DNA of 64,000 nt from Brevipalpus yothersi (GCA_003956705.1 QZCP01000224.1:227340-291339); one strand, 5' to 3'; positions 11,878 through 23,793 are shown, numbered from the stretch's first letter. Numbers and translations: made by a program. Notes: generated from the letters alone by a model not told the origin.

Positions 11878-12822
11878 TCAATCTGATTGTTGGTCTTTGG
11901 CTTTTGTTTTACGCAGAAAATCAACAAAAAGTTTAGTTATCAAACTTTCCCTTGGATCTGATCCCTGAGGGTACAAAAGAATAATGTCAAAGAAAATCAA
12001 TCAATTAAACGACAAATGAAGAATGATAATTACTATTGATTTGGATCTATGAATTTCCGACCCAGGTGCTCTAACTGCCCAATTGAAACCCTCCCTTTCT
12101 GCATGCAGATAGAGACAAAATTCAAAAACATCACTGTACTGCCGACAAAGATCACGGAAAATATCCAGCTCTTCTATGAAGTCAGCACTTTTACAATTTC
12201 TCCCTGTTAAAAAATACATCACTGGCTTGGAGGTCGTGCTCAAGTGTTGAGGAAAGTGTTCTTTATCTACAACCAAGTGGCAGCTGGGTATAACATAATC
12301 TGCTTCTATCATGGAAGATATTTTTCCTTGAAGTTTACTGACCAGAGAATCGATTTGATAGAACTCTGCTTCAGCGAGTATACTTTCTAGCTCTTTTCTT
12401 GGCCTTGATAAGGAGATGGAACCTCTTCGAAGAAAATTCAAAATTTCGGAAAAAATCTCTCCATCACGGTCAATCAACACAAATCCTGGAACAGAAATGA
12501 CAATTAGCTTTCAGCTACCTGAGAGTTCAGAAAAGAGAGGCACAACACTCTTATTCCACTCGTTTGATTGCCAATTTACTCATTTACCATCAGGATCTTT
12601 CTTGTTCTCAAAATCGCCTTTGAACATATTCCTCAACATTCCCTCCTGGGACATTAGAGTACCGATTGTCGTTTGAAAAAAATGTCCTCCAACGTTGAGC
12701 TTAACATATTGACTCAAATTACTCTCAGTGGAAGAAGTAGCATCACTTGAATCCTGTTGATTAATTAAGTTATCTGATAAGTGTTTGTAACCATCTGCTA
12801 CAAATTTCAAATCACTCACCAT
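11878..12822 (-). CDS. KCTD-like BTB/T1 protein, copy 7 (intact)
   Basis: Exons on the minus strand: 12820-12822 (ATG, then gtgagt), 12588-12753, 12034-12485, 11878-11964; joined 708 bp, 235 aa. The sequence from ATG is also open straight through the first intron, so an unspliced start would add about 23 residues; the spliced form is preferred because its exon 2 start (DSSDATSS) matches copies 3 and 14. BTB landmarks: QYVKLNVGGHFFQTTIGTLM, GMLRNMFKGDFENKKDPDG, GFVLIDRDGEIF, EILNFLRRGSISL, EAEFYQIDSL. The C-terminal domain is the most diverged of the array (HLVVDKEHFPQHL, FEFCLYLHAE). The terminal exon reads GSDPRESLITKLFVDFLRK plus a short tail, ending at 11878. Confidence 0.8.
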
Positions 12823-13339
12823 TTTCGATCGCGAGGAGACGGGAGGAAATTGTTCACGGGATGTGCTTTCGTGCTATCAAAGCAGTTGCTTGTTTTAGAA
12901 ACAACAAAATGAATCATGAGAAAAGCCGATCACTCGAAACACTTCATTCACTGAAAGCTTAGGCGTATTCAAACTCTTAATCAACAGATGGATTATCGAT
13001 GATATTGAAGGGGTGGACCAAAAAATTGCGCACACATTAAACTGACTTGTCTCGAAGTCACAATAACGTAGAGGGTGCTATTATTACTCCTAAAACTAGG
13101 AGATCGCTAACTGCGCTAGCTACGCTCACTTGCTCGCTTGCTCGCTTTTATTTCCGAGCCAAGAACGAGCTCGTTATTCCTCTTTCATTATTGTCACCTC
13201 AAAAAATCTAAAACTTCTCATATTCAATAATTTCAAATTAACGGTATTCAGACGTTTTCATCTTGCTTCACTCACCACTCGCTTTACCATGAAGGCTGAT
13301 ATGCTCATTCAAATAAAGAAACAATATCCACCATTGTAT
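12823..13339. other. Array spacer, no supported gene
   Basis: Upstream flank of copy 7. A short low-complexity stretch around 13,105-13,145 alternates 'gct' and 'cgct'-like words. The plus-strand open reading at 13,130-13,417 has no domain. Confidence 0.4.
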
Positions 13340-13990
13340 CGCTTTGAATTTCCATGCCGTTATGGTGGAGGATTCAATTCGAAAGCTTCATTGGACTCAG
13401 ATGAGGTGAAAGCATGAATTCACTGTTGTATCTCCTTTCAAGTTTGAAGAATATGCGTAGCGCACTTGGCATAAGAGGGGAGCCTCCAAGAAGCTCTCTT
13501 ATGCTCAATTCTAGATGGATTACCGGCTTGTATGCTCCTCTCAATTTATGATGTGAATCCCTATCACCTGAGAAATATACTTTGGGATAGTTCTCAAGCT
13601 ATAATTCGTTTTCTTGAACCCAGGAAAAAAGCTTTTCTCTTGCTATAGAAATTGGAGGCTAAATCTAAAAGAATTCCGCTTTGGCTAGAGTATTTTCCAG
13701 CTCTCTTTGGGCCTTAATAAGGAGATCAAACCTCTACAAAAGAAATTGAGGATTTTCGTGAAAGTTTCACCTTTAAAATCATCTCAAATCCTGGAAACAA
13801 GATTGAGAATCATCGATCATCATAAGAATACTTTAAAGCTTGAAAATGTACGGCTAATGAGATGATGGTGAAATGGGTGCTTGAAGATCAGAGTTTCCAA
13901 AGAATCGCGAGAATACTGTCTGTTAAAATTTTTTCTCAAGATTGAAGATAATTTTAGTGATACTTCACTCACCATCAGAGTGTTTCTGTA
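13340..13990 (-). pseudogene. KCTD-like BTB pseudogene, copy 8
   Basis: A strongly decayed copy. Reading right to left on the minus strand: the last few codons of exon 2 with donor gtgagt (about 13,970-13,990), exon 3 remnants with acceptable spacing but broken IDRDG, EILNF and ELENTLAKAEF blocks with several indels, a degraded KPVIHL region, then LSPMKLSN and NGMEIQ corresponding to the end of exon 3. Most of exon 2 is gone; similarity stops at about 13,991. It shares unique bases with the fragment at 2,905-3,190. Confidence 0.75.
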
Positions 13991-14800
13991 GATATATCGA
14001 TGAGTACAAAATCCAGAAAAATCCCATTCTTGTCAGTGGTGTTCTTCCAGGTAGTTCTTTGAAAAATCCTACCATCAGTCTTACATTTGTCCAATGGAAC
14101 ACTCTAAGTTGGAAGTTCATAGGTGAGGAAAAGATGCAATATCTTTGTGTAGGACCCAGAAACCGCCCTTGGATACCTTTGAAGCTATTAAAATTATCAA
14201 TATATTATGATCTTCAAAGCCCTAGGAAATACAAAGTTCCATATTTCCATGACTCACTGTGCCCAATTTATCCAACAGAGTTCGTTCCGACTTCATCATT
14301 GCAAATGTCCCATAGAATTCGTTTTTGAATTTCCCATTCGTCGAGTTTCCCAATGCCCTCTTTAAAATCAAGTAGGGAAAACAGAAAGAAGAAATAACAA
14401 GACCCCTATCTCGAAAAGACTTTCAATTTCATACATTCTCATCTTCTCAAAATGAACACTCATTAACCTAGATCAGAAAAATACAATATTTTCTGTTTGA
14501 ACCTTGTCATCATCTCAAACTGTTCTTTTATGCTGAGAAGCAGTGGAAGTCTTATTTGAATTTAACTTTCAATGATATTAGCTAAAACCATGTATTATTT
14601 TGTAACAGACTGTATGAACATCTCTCAATGATAGAACATAATTTCTGGTGAATCAGTTAAAAAATTTAATCGAAAAGCTTGTAAGAAGTGCAAATGGTCA
14701 TCAATTGCATTCCGAATATTTAAGTACCCAACGTCTCTTGAAGATGCTTGCATATGCCGAGATTTGACAGGTGAAAACCATCACCAAAACAACATTTTGA
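13991..14800. other. Spacer, no supported gene
   Basis: About 800 bp. A 128-codon plus-strand open reading (13,942-14,328) starts inside the copy 8 relic, has no domain or signal peptide and is not called. Confidence 0.4.
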
Positions 14801-15796
14801 TCAACTGGCCTGATGTTCATCCTGTGGATCAATGAGGTATTTAGTAAGAAGTTGAAAAACTGGGTCATCTATGCGCAGATTGGAAGTTTGTAAAATAGGA
14901 AGAGGGATAATGAGCCAAGTAGCAAAATGAAAGAAGAGATAAGATAATTAACTGGAGAGGGCACACAATTTGTTTACTATCCTGATAGAAGATCCAGCAA
15001 CTTTTTTGGCTTGAGCTCAGTTCCAGCGAGAATACGAAAATATTACTAAGTTTTAGGTAAAGTTCGCGAAAGGTTCTAATGTCACTGTTTACATAAACAA
15101 AGTTTCCACGGCTATCGCTTGCATCTGAACACAATTTCTGATGAAGCACTGGTTTGGATGTTCCTTTGAATCTGAGATGTGCATCCTTATCAGAGGAGAT
15201 GTACATCTTGGGCACGCTATCGAGTTGCAGCACGTTATCCTCTAGAGGAAATAGCTTCTCGTTGACCATGGTGATGAGAGGTCCAATCTGGTAGAATTTC
15301 GCCTTAGCCAGAATATTTTCCAGCCCTTTACTCGGGTTCGATAGAGAGATCGAGCCTCGGCGAAGAAAGATGAGAATTTCTGAGAAAGTCTCACCATTTC
15401 CGTCTATCATGACGAATCCTATTCGAATCGGATGAAACATAGATCATCAAATTATTTCTGATTTGAAATTTATGAGAGTTTAGTTAGAACGCTACAAGGT
15501 TAGATCTCAGACGGGAGATCTTCAGGGCTTGATGACGCCTGGCTTAGTTCCCCTCGGGATGAAAACAACTCTCGTCACTGTCAGACTTACCATCTGAATC
15601 TTTTTTATGACCAAAATCTCCTTTGAACATATTTTCAGCATTCCCCCTGAGAAGTTAATGTACCAATAGTCATTTGAAAGGAGCATCCCCCGACGTTTAA
15701 CTTCAGATACTTATTGATATTTTCACTTGGCTCCTATTGATTGAGTGAATAAACTAATGAGTTGGGCTAACTTTTCCATAACAAAGATCTTACCAT
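14801..15796 (-). pseudogene. KCTD-like BTB copy 9, probable pseudogene
   Basis: The start exon (ATG 15794-15796, then gtaaga) and exon 3 (to 15418) are well preserved: GFVMIDGNG (the conserved RD is changed to GN), EILIFLRRGSISL, EAKFYQI-like KAKFYQIGPL, and YISSDKDAHLRFKG, FVFSLELSS. Exon 2 starts EPSENINKYLKLNVGGCSF but has two single-base losses in the TSQEGML and KNMF region, giving a stop in all joined readings. The expected phase-0 donor after exon 3 is also altered, although a plausible terminal exon (DPVFQLLTKYLIDP and tail, stop at 14801) can still be seen. Exon 3 alone gives a 190-codon open reading that would mislead an ORF-based annotation. Sister of copy 11. Confidence 0.65.
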
Positions 15797-16852
15797 ATTT
15801 CTGACCTAGGGCTTACAATGGCGCGTAGATGTGTTCGAGAATACAATCAATCAGACTAGTAAGAGAGTAAGAAATGCAATATAATTTCAGATTACACAAG
15901 AAACAGTTCAAAATTGAATATCCTCTTGACTCTTGACTCTTCAGTGGGATTTGTTGATGGCACAATCTGCGCTGGGTACGCAGCCTCATCAGGCTTGTTA
16001 AACTTATGGCTATAACTTCTTTTCAATCGTGCGATATATCTGTTTTCTATTCTTATTCTCGGTCAGAAAAGGAGGAAAGTTGTGAGAGGCTGTATGTATA
16101 ATACATTGTTTGAATTAGTCTTAGTCCATCACCAAATTATCCCAAGTTCAAATGATCGGTGCTAAATTTTGAGCACACAACAGAATAAGCACAGATGGAC
16201 AATGAGGTTCCTCTCATTTGTGATCCTCAGCAGTTGTATCCGCATTCCATCACCTCTCAACTCCCTCTTTCCGAAAGGAAAGGGTCCAGTGTTGAACACA
16301 ATAAGCTATTCATTTCGACTTTCACCCTCATTCTCACGCCAATTGATAGTTATTATCAGCTCAATAGTGGATTTTGTCTCGTCATTCATACATGGGAGAA
16401 GAGCTTAGCTTCGACCATCTTCCTCTCACAAACGGTCATGAAAAGCATTGAGCCATTTGTTGAAGCCATTTCAGCAATCGAGAGCATAAAAGAGTGTGTA
16501 ATGATCCCAAGAAAAATAATCCATCAATCTCCCATCAGTTTAGAGTTTGAAAATTTTAATCAAGTCCGGTGAGCAAAACAGGAAATAGAAATGTGCTCTG
16601 GGAGATGAAAACCTCTCCAAACCCTCTCCCTCTGCAGCGAAAACATCTATTATTGAAAGAAGTTATTGAAATCTCCATGGTCAATCGTTCTTCAGAAATG
16701 AACATAAAATCAGATTGATTCATCCATTTTGTTCTCTCACCCAAAAAACAAGCGTTCCAACTTTTTCAGAGAGAGAAAAAAAATGATTCTCGGGATTTTC
16801 TGTAGGTAGACAGTGAATTGACAAATCAATTTGTGGACGAATTGGCACTTGC
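15797..16852. repeat. Array spacer, duplicated at ~19.6-20.6 kb
   Basis: About 15,960-16,700 is recognisably repeated at 19,770-20,540, including the stretch near 16,220 around 'ttgtatccgcattccatcac'. The 125-codon plus-strand open reading at 16,195-16,572 lies wholly in this duplicated flank and its frame is not kept in the second copy, so it is not called. No other gene. Confidence 0.6.
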
Positions 16853-17746
16853 TTATGGATTCCTCAGATAGCTGGCAAAGATATCAATGAATGGGTTTTT
16901 CTCGGTTGGACGACGTTCCTGGCTCTGGAGAGAAAAGTTTTTTAGCAGCATGGACATTACGAAGAGGGAACATAATTACATCAAGTTTAACTTCTTTACC
17001 ACCATAATAGTATACCCAGTAGGTGTCAGAAGATGATCTCAGTTCTAGCGAGAATAAAAATTCATCCTTGTACTTTTCGTAGAGATCTCGAAAGTTAGCA
17101 GCCTCGCATGCGGCGGAAAGTTTACCAGAATAATTTCCGAGTACAAGATGAAGTACCGGCTTGGAAGCTCCCAAAAATTTAAGATGAGAATCCTTCTCGC
17201 AAGAGGCGTATATTTTAGGAATGCCATCGAGTTCCAATGCACTCTCTCTGAGACGATTCAGCCTTTCCTTGATTGTAGTGATGAGAGATTCAATTTGGTA
17301 AAATTCTGCCTCATCCAAAATATCTTCCAGCTCTTTTCTCGGCCTGGATAGACAGATTGAGCCTTTTCGAAGGAAGTCTAGAATATCAGAAAAGACGTCA
17401 CCATTGCGATCTATCACTACAAATCCTATCAGAATGAAACAAAAAATCAATCATTAAATGCCTCCTAATTTGAAAATCATAAGTGCCATTTGGGGTATCT
17501 CCAAACTCGATACTAAACAGTGAATCTTCAAATTAGATAAAATAGGGCTCATATCTATTCAAATTGAATTAAATTATTCATAATGTCTCACTCACCATCA
17601 GAGTCTTTTCGGTTTCCAAAATCACCTTTGAACATATTTTTCAGCATTCCTTCTTCGGACATCAAAGTACCAATCGTAGTTTGGAAGAGGCATCCTCCGA
17701 CGTTCAGCTTCACATATTGATTGATATTACTCTCGTTAGAAGCCAT
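16853..17746 (-). CDS. KCTD-like BTB/T1 protein, copy 10 (intact, new start)
   Basis: Exons on the minus strand: 17596-17746, 16980-17425, 16853-16924; joined 669 bp, 222 aa. The start chosen is the ATG inside exon 2 (MASNESNINQYVKLNVGG), because the expected start-codon micro-exon upstream (about 17,850) reads ATAC where other copies have ATGG. Exon 2 continues MSEEGMLKNMFKGDFGNRK; exon 3 reads GFVVIDRNGDVFSDILDFL, RKGSICL, EAEFYQIESL, YASCEKDSHLKFLG, KPVLHLVLG and FLFSLELRSSSDTYWVYYY. The intron before the last exon is only 55 bp (gtaatt to ctccag). The last exon reads SQERRPTEKNPFIDIFASYL RNP and stops. Copy 12 is the closest intact relative and copy 4 a dead sister. Confidence 0.78.
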
Positions 17747-18559
17747 TTTATCACCCAAATCCTGATAGGTAATTGATGAACTGAGTCAACTTCTTTATCA
17801 CTCAATTGACCTACTTTATACTTTTCCTACGTAGTATTTTCGCAACTAAGCTGAGTTTGGGAATAATTATCAATCTAATCGGTCAGAAGGCACAAAATAA
17901 TTTCAAGTGACCTAATAACCTCGGTGCACATTAATAATCAGACTCGAAAGTTTTTTGTTTATGTTACGCAGTCTCGTCAAGATACTTATGACCGCCCCAA
18001 GTTGATCATGCAAATGCAAACCCCCAAGTTCGCAATGAACACTGATGTTTCTCATCCCAGCCTGGATATTTATCATCCCAGCTTGCATGATTCTCAGATC
18101 GACATGAGAAGCTAGCTTTGAATTGTTAGCGGCTTCCTTTCATGCGGCAAAAAAAGATCTAATGATGATTATCAACAGTTTTTCTTTTGCGTTTCCGCTA
18201 ACACTATCATTCGCATAATTAGTGATTATTACAGCTCAATGTGCAATGAATTTCACTTGAGCTGTTTACAGATGAGAACCATAAGCAATTAGCAATTTAT
18301 TTCGTTTAGATCCGTTGAATGAATGGAAAAATGAACTCTGGACTTTTCCTCTTCCTAGAAACGATTGACTCGGTATTTCATCATATTCTATCAAACTGAG
18401 ATCAAAGATCACGTTGGAAATTGAATCATTATTGGTATGACTTTATTTGCTATATCGATCTATCTTATTAGATACAACACCGTCTTCAACCGAACAATAT
18501 GCAGCATAAAATAGGGCTGAATAGATTATAGACATTGAGCCCATCGATGGATGAATTTT
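17747..18559. repeat. Array spacer, duplicated at ~5.0-5.6 kb
   Basis: Contains the decayed start micro-exon of copy 10 near 17,850 and the sequence shared with 5,000-5,560. No gene supported. Confidence 0.5.
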
Positions 18560-19547
18560 AGTTGGGATGATTACTAGCCTCCATATTCTGTTGACTTTGA
18601 GCAAAAAGTAAGTGAATGGGTTCTCTAGTACTGGAGAAGAGACCTGAAAAAATAGAGGAACAATGAGAACGAATATGGAAAAGCGGCATTAATCACCATA
18701 GAACTTGTATCAATTTCTTTTCCATCATAATATAAGAGCCAGTAGGTGCTTCCATCAGTCACTTCCAAAGAGAATAAGAATATATCATTATGTTCCTCGT
18801 AAAGTAGCCGAAAAGTTCTCAGCTCAGCTCCTATATCAGGGAAAAGTCTCTTATCTCTCAATTCATCTCCCAATTTTAGATGAATCACAAGCTTGGATGT
18901 TTTTTTCAACTCATGATATGCAGATCTATCAAACGAAAAATATACTTTCGTGAGGCTCTCAAGCTGTAGTAAACTTTCCTGGAAAGAGGATAGCCTCTCT
19001 TTGAGCATAGAAATGAGGGATTCAATTTGGAAAAACTCTGCTTCAGCTAGAATATTTTCCAGCTCTTATTTGGGTCTCGATAGAGAGATCCAGCCTCGAC
19101 GAAGAAAGTTGAGAATTTCTGAGAAAGTCTCACCATCTCGATCTATCATAACGAATTCTGTTTCAAATGAAATGAGAGTCGAAAGTATTAATTGACATGA
19201 GCAGCTTGATTAGGAATTCACACATTTGATGGTGAAAACTGCTGCTTCAAGATGGAACGTTGCTGTTTTCCTTGGTTGACTGTGAATTTCATCTACTATC
19301 ACTTATCTTCGGAATCTTTTTTATTAGCAAAATCACCTTTGAACATATTTTTTAACATCCCCTCTTGGGACGTCAATGTACCAATCATTGTTTGAAAGAG
19401 GCGTCCTCCAACGTTGAGCTTCACATACTTGTTGATATTAATATTAATATTAACATTTGAAGAGGTATCGATACTAGTTGACCTCTTTTGATCAATTGAA
19501 ATTTTTGATTAGTTGGGGAAATTTTTTCATCACAAACGTCTTACCAT
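18560..19547 (-). pseudogene. KCTD-like BTB copy 11, probable pseudogene
   Basis: Start exon ATG 19545-19547 (then gtaaga). Exon 2 encodes a small NIN repeat (from the run of 'atattaat' near 19,435), then NKYVKLNVGGRLFQTMIGTL and GMLKNMFKGDFANKKDSE. Its donor reads ATAAGT instead of GTAAGT, the same change as in copy 2. Exon 3 starts EFVMIDRDGETF, has a stop after SLSRPK (TAA where a lysine or arginine codon stands elsewhere), and is then open through EAEFFQIESL, FSFDRSAYHELKKTSKLVIH and FLFSLEVTDG. The donor after SSM is intact, and a terminal exon with SPVLENPFTYFLL is present but its end was not fixed. One nonsense change plus one lost donor make it probably dead, and recently so. Confidence 0.7.
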
Positions 19548-20682
19548 ATCTCTTACAAAGGTATACAGGAGCAAGTTGATGTATTTGAAAAGATAATTGA
19601 ACAATTTTGTATAGAATACAAAATATGGGGTAATTTCAATGTTACATAACAGCCACAGCCAGTAAGAAATGGAACATAATTTCAGATTAGTAATCTGAGA
19701 TTACTAACACTCTAAAATTGAATATCAACTTGATCAACTTTTTGAGGGCGTTTTTGTTGTGAATGACGCAATCTGGGCACGCAGTCTCAGGCTACTTATG
19801 ACTAAAACACTTTTTCGATCCTTCAATGTACGTTTTTTATTCTTATTTTTGGTCACCAAGGAAGAAAACTGTATAATATTGCATGTATATGTACATTGGT
19901 TGAATTAGTCTCAAACAATAACCAAATTATCACAAGTTCAGATGATCTGTGGTAGATTTTTGGACATACACAGCAAAATATGCACAGGTGGACATGTTAG
20001 AGATTTTAAAAAGGGCTAGACTATGAGGTTTCTCTCATCTGTGATCTTCAGTGGTTGTATTCGCATTCCATCACCTCTCAGCTATCTCTTTTCTGGAAAT
20101 TATTTAGCGGTGGTCACTATAAGCTATCCATTTTGACTCTCTTTTTCATTCTCACGCCAATTGATAATTTTAATCTTGACATGGAATCTCCTCTGAGCAT
20201 TCATGCAGGAGAGAATCCTCAGTAATCACCTATCCTTACCGTGGAAAAATTTAAAACGAATTGGAGAAGAGCTGAACTTCGACCTTTCTCTTCCTTTCAA
20301 GAACGGTAGAGAAGTGAGAAAAAAATTTGTTCAACCCATCTGAACAATTGGGTGCATCAAAGATCAAATGGTGATTTCAGGAAAGATAATCCATCAATCT
20401 CGAACCAGTTTTGGGATTCAAACTTTTAATTAAGTCCAGTGAACAAAATATTAAACAGAAATGTGCTCTAAGGGATATAAACGGATTCAACTACTGCAGC
20501 GAAATCATCTATTATTGAAAAAGTGATTGATTCTCCACAATCTATCATTCTCTAGAAATCAAGATAGAATCTGGTCAATTTTTCCATTTTGTTCTCTCTC
20601 CCAACGGACAAGCTTCCCAAATTTTTCAGGGAGAAGTGATTTCTCAGGATAATCTTCTCTAGATAAGCGGCAAACTAACCGA
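19548..20682. repeat. Array spacer, duplicated at ~15.8-16.8 kb
   Basis: Second copy of the spacer at 15,960-16,700 (see there). Between about 20,030 and 20,090 the two copies remain easily alignable. No gene. Confidence 0.6.
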
Positions 20683-21688
20683 TCAATTTGGGAGAGGGTT
20701 AGCACTTGCTTCCGGATTCCGCAGGTAGTGGGCAAAAAGATCAATGTATGGGTGATCTTTGGTTGGACGCTTCTCCTCGGTCTGATGAAAAAAATTTTAT
20801 CAGTAAAGTAGATAATGTTATGAAGGAACATAATTACATCAAGTTCAACTTCTTTACCACCATAATAGTATACCCAGTAGGTATGAGAAGATGATCTAAG
20901 TTCTAGTGAGAATAAAAATTGATCCTTAAATTTTTCATAGAGATGCCGAAAATTTTCAACCTCGTTTGCCGCGGAAAGTCTACCCAGGCAACGACCCAAT
21001 ACAAGAAGGAATACTGGCTTGGAAGCTCCCAAAAATTTAAGATGAGAATCCTTCTCACATGATGTGTAAATTTTTGAGATACTCTCAAGTTGGGACATAT
21101 TTTCTGGGAAAGACGATAACTTCTCATTGACCAGAGATATGAGAGACTCGATCTGATAGAATTCTGCTCCTTCTAAAATATTTTCCAGGTCTTTTTTCGG
21201 CCTTGATAGGAAGATCGAGCCTCTGCGGAGGAAATTCAGAATTTCAGAGAAAACTTCAGCATCTCGGTCTATCATCACATATCCTAATGCAAATGAAATG
21301 AAGGATTGATCATGAGATGATTTTGAATTTGGGAATGAGAAATATCGATTGCAAGTAGACTGAATTTTTGGTCTAAATGCACAATTTATGGGATCTGAAC
21401 ACATTATGGCCACTCTTTATCAAGTTCGAGGCAATTTTTTCATCAGACTTCAACTTACCCCCAGAATCTTTTCTGTTCTTGTAACTACCGTTGAACATGC
21501 TCCCCAACATTCCTCCATGTGATGTCAAAGTGCCGATTGTAATTGTGAAAAGATGCCCACCGACATTGAGCTTCACATATTGATTAATTTTACTCTTTAC
21601 AGGAGCGACAGAATCACTGGAAGCCTAGGAGAGATTAATCATTAGATGAGACTATCGATAATTTACATAAAAACTGTCAATTTACCAT
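20683..21688 (-). CDS. KCTD-like BTB/T1 protein, copy 12 (intact)
   Basis: Exons on the minus strand: 21686-21688 (ATG, then gtaaat), 21459-21624, 20838-21283, 20683-20781; joined 714 bp, 237 aa. Exon 2 begins ASSDSVAPVKSKINQ and carries YVKLNVGGHLFTITIGTL; the MF loop is unusual (GSMFNGSYKNRKDSG). Exon 3 has GYVMIDRDAEVFSEILNFLR, EGAEFYQIESL, YTSCEKDSHLKFLG, and FLFSLELRSSSHTYWVYYY. The last exon, phase 0, encodes TEEKRPTKDHPYIDLFAHYL and RNPEASANPLPN, the best example of the array's RPT tail. Reading on past exon 3 instead gives a 284-codon open frame that extends in the wrong frame into the last exon, and also upstream past the acceptor. Confidence 0.82.
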
Positions 21689-22821
21689 TTCTTACCTCAT
21701 GAGATCTGAGATGTTAAAAAGATATGAGTTTTCTCAGATGAGAACGTTCGAGAGTTGAAGTTGATTTCTGAGACAAAAAGCAAATTCTACGGACACTAAT
21801 TGATACAGACACTAGATATTCATATCATAATTTCAATAAGTTTAGAACAAGTCACAATGAAGAAAAACTTTCGACTAATATACAATTCATAAACAATTGA
21901 TCCTGTTTCACTTATGTACACTGAGACTGGCCGTAAACTCACTACTCGCTAATTGTCATGCATTTTTGCTGCTTTCTCTGTTCATTAAAAATTATTATGA
22001 GGGTGATCATATCCTGGTGTTTTTCCCGCCTTCTGGGGCACTAATTGATGAGGGATGCATTTCACTAGTATTATCCAAGAAACAATGATGGGATTCCTGT
22101 ATGTTTATGCTCTTCACTGTGAGACTTCCTCACAAGTACAAGTAGTGTAAGGTGTTTGGGATGAATAAGAAAAAGCTAGACTTTGAGCTTTTACACTTTC
22201 TCAAGATGGACCAGAGGTCAAAGTGATTGTTTTTCATTCCAAAATGGAAACTGAATGAAGTTCCCCATTAATTCAGCTTAGTGGTTGTACTCATTGGCCC
22301 TTCCTCGAATTGGGTTGTACAGTTGTAGTTTTTGGCAGTGTTCTGGAGCTGATATTTTCAATGGACAAAAACTGTTGTCTAGAAAAAAATTCGATAAACT
22401 TTGAATAGGATGGAGTCAGAAATGGATTAGATTTCTTGATCTCCTTCAATAAGACTCGTTTCATCTTAAATATTTAGTCTGATAGGAATGCATAATTAGT
22501 AATTAGTGGTATCTCAACAGCAGCTTAATCGACCAATTTGAAAAAAGATTGCTATTTCATGAATTTTGCAGACAATATATTATATTATATTGTAAGAGCA
22601 GAAAATTGTTATTGTGAAAAAATTCGATTTAAAATCGATAAAATTTGACCAAGAGCTAGTTAGAATTGCAACACACTCTTTAATTTTTCTATTAAGATTC
22701 AAAATCTTCGAACCATCTAGTAGTTTTCCGATAGGAATAAATATCACCAGTAAATATTGATATTTTAACGATGGCTTGATTGATCAATAAGAGAACTGTT
22801 CCTCGATTCTTCTTCTTATCT
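21689..22821. repeat. Array spacer, matches 1-494 and 1,600-2,270
   Basis: The part nearest copy 12 resembles the flank of copy 1 (1,600-1,920); the part from 22,050 resembles the left edge of the window. No supported gene. An AT-rich short palindrome-like run lies at about 22,575-22,592. Confidence 0.55.
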
Positions 22822-23793
22822 TTATTCTTGTTGTTCTTTCGAATTTTCCAGACAATAGGCCAGAAGCTTGGTGATTGGGCTATACTCTACCCTATTAGAG
22901 CTCTAAAGGATGAACAGAAAAATCAATGAGCACAACGAGACTTCAAAAATGTTCTATTTACCATGTCATAACTAGATATTTCTTCATCGCCGTAAAGGAA
23001 CAACCACTTGGTACTACTAGAGCTTAATTCCAGCGAGAATATAAATGAATTTTTGTATTGAAGGAAGAGATTCCGAAAAATTTGCACCTCATCTGCCATA
23101 GAAGGATAGGTATTATTTTTTCCTAATTTCAAATGAATCACTGGCTTGGATGATCCCTTGAATTTAAAATAGGCGTTATCATCACACGAAATGAATATTC
23201 TTGGGGCACTCTCGAATTGCAGTACATTTTTTAGAGGACAGGACAGCTTCTTTTTTATCATAGAGATGAGAGGCTCAATTTGGTAAAACTCCGCTTCCGC
23301 TAGAATGTTTTCCAACTCTTTTCTTGATCTCGCCAGAGATATTGAGCCTCTACGGAGAAAGTTGAGGATTTCAGAAAACATTTCACCATCACGGTCAATC
23401 ATTACGTAGCCTGATGTGATGAGATGAAAATTTAATCACTTGATGATCTCAAAACCCAAAAATACAGATGATATGAAGAGCGTGCTGAATGATGAGTAGA
23501 ACCGAACTTGAGAAGTCGAAGCCTTTCAAGGTATCGATAAAACGAAGACTGAACGAAATGCCCTTCTTTTACTGTAACTTACCATCTGAGTCTTTTTCGT
23601 TCCCAAAATTGCCTTCAAACATTTTTCTCAACATCCCTTCTTGTGATGTTAAGGTAGCGATTGTTGTTTGAAAAAGGTGTCCTCCGACATTTAGCTTCAC
23701 ATACTGACTAATTTTATTACTGATAGGAACAGTAGAATTAGTTGAATCCTCATCACCAGATGGATCGATAGTTAAATCTTGTTTCTCAGCCAT
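22822..23793 (-). CDS. KCTD-like BTB/T1 protein, copy 13 (intact, new start)
   Basis: Exons on the minus strand: 23583-23793, 22962-23410, 22822-22902; joined 741 bp, 246 aa. The ancestral start micro-exon near 23,811 reads ATT followed by gtaagt, so its start codon is lost; a downstream ATG (MAEKQDLTIDPSGDE) lies in what is intron in other copies and is in frame with exon 2. BTB landmarks: QYVKLNVGGHLFQTTIATL, GMLRKMFEGNFGNEKDSDG, GYVMIDRDGEMF, EILNFLRRGSISL, EAEFYQIEPL. The C-terminal domain reads FISCDDNAYFKFKGSSKPV and FIFSLELSSSSTKW. The last exon reads SSNRVEYSPITKLLAYCLE and a glutamine-rich end. Very close to copy 1. Confidence 0.75.

Noticed and set aside
16195..16572. 125-codon plus-strand open reading
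   Set aside because: It lies in a duplicated BTB spacer and the frame is not kept in the second copy at about 20 kb; no domain.
20559..21413. 284-codon minus-strand open reading as a single BTB gene
   Set aside because: It reads through two introns. The spliced model keeps conserved acceptors, the phase and the terminal-exon motif shared with paralogues.
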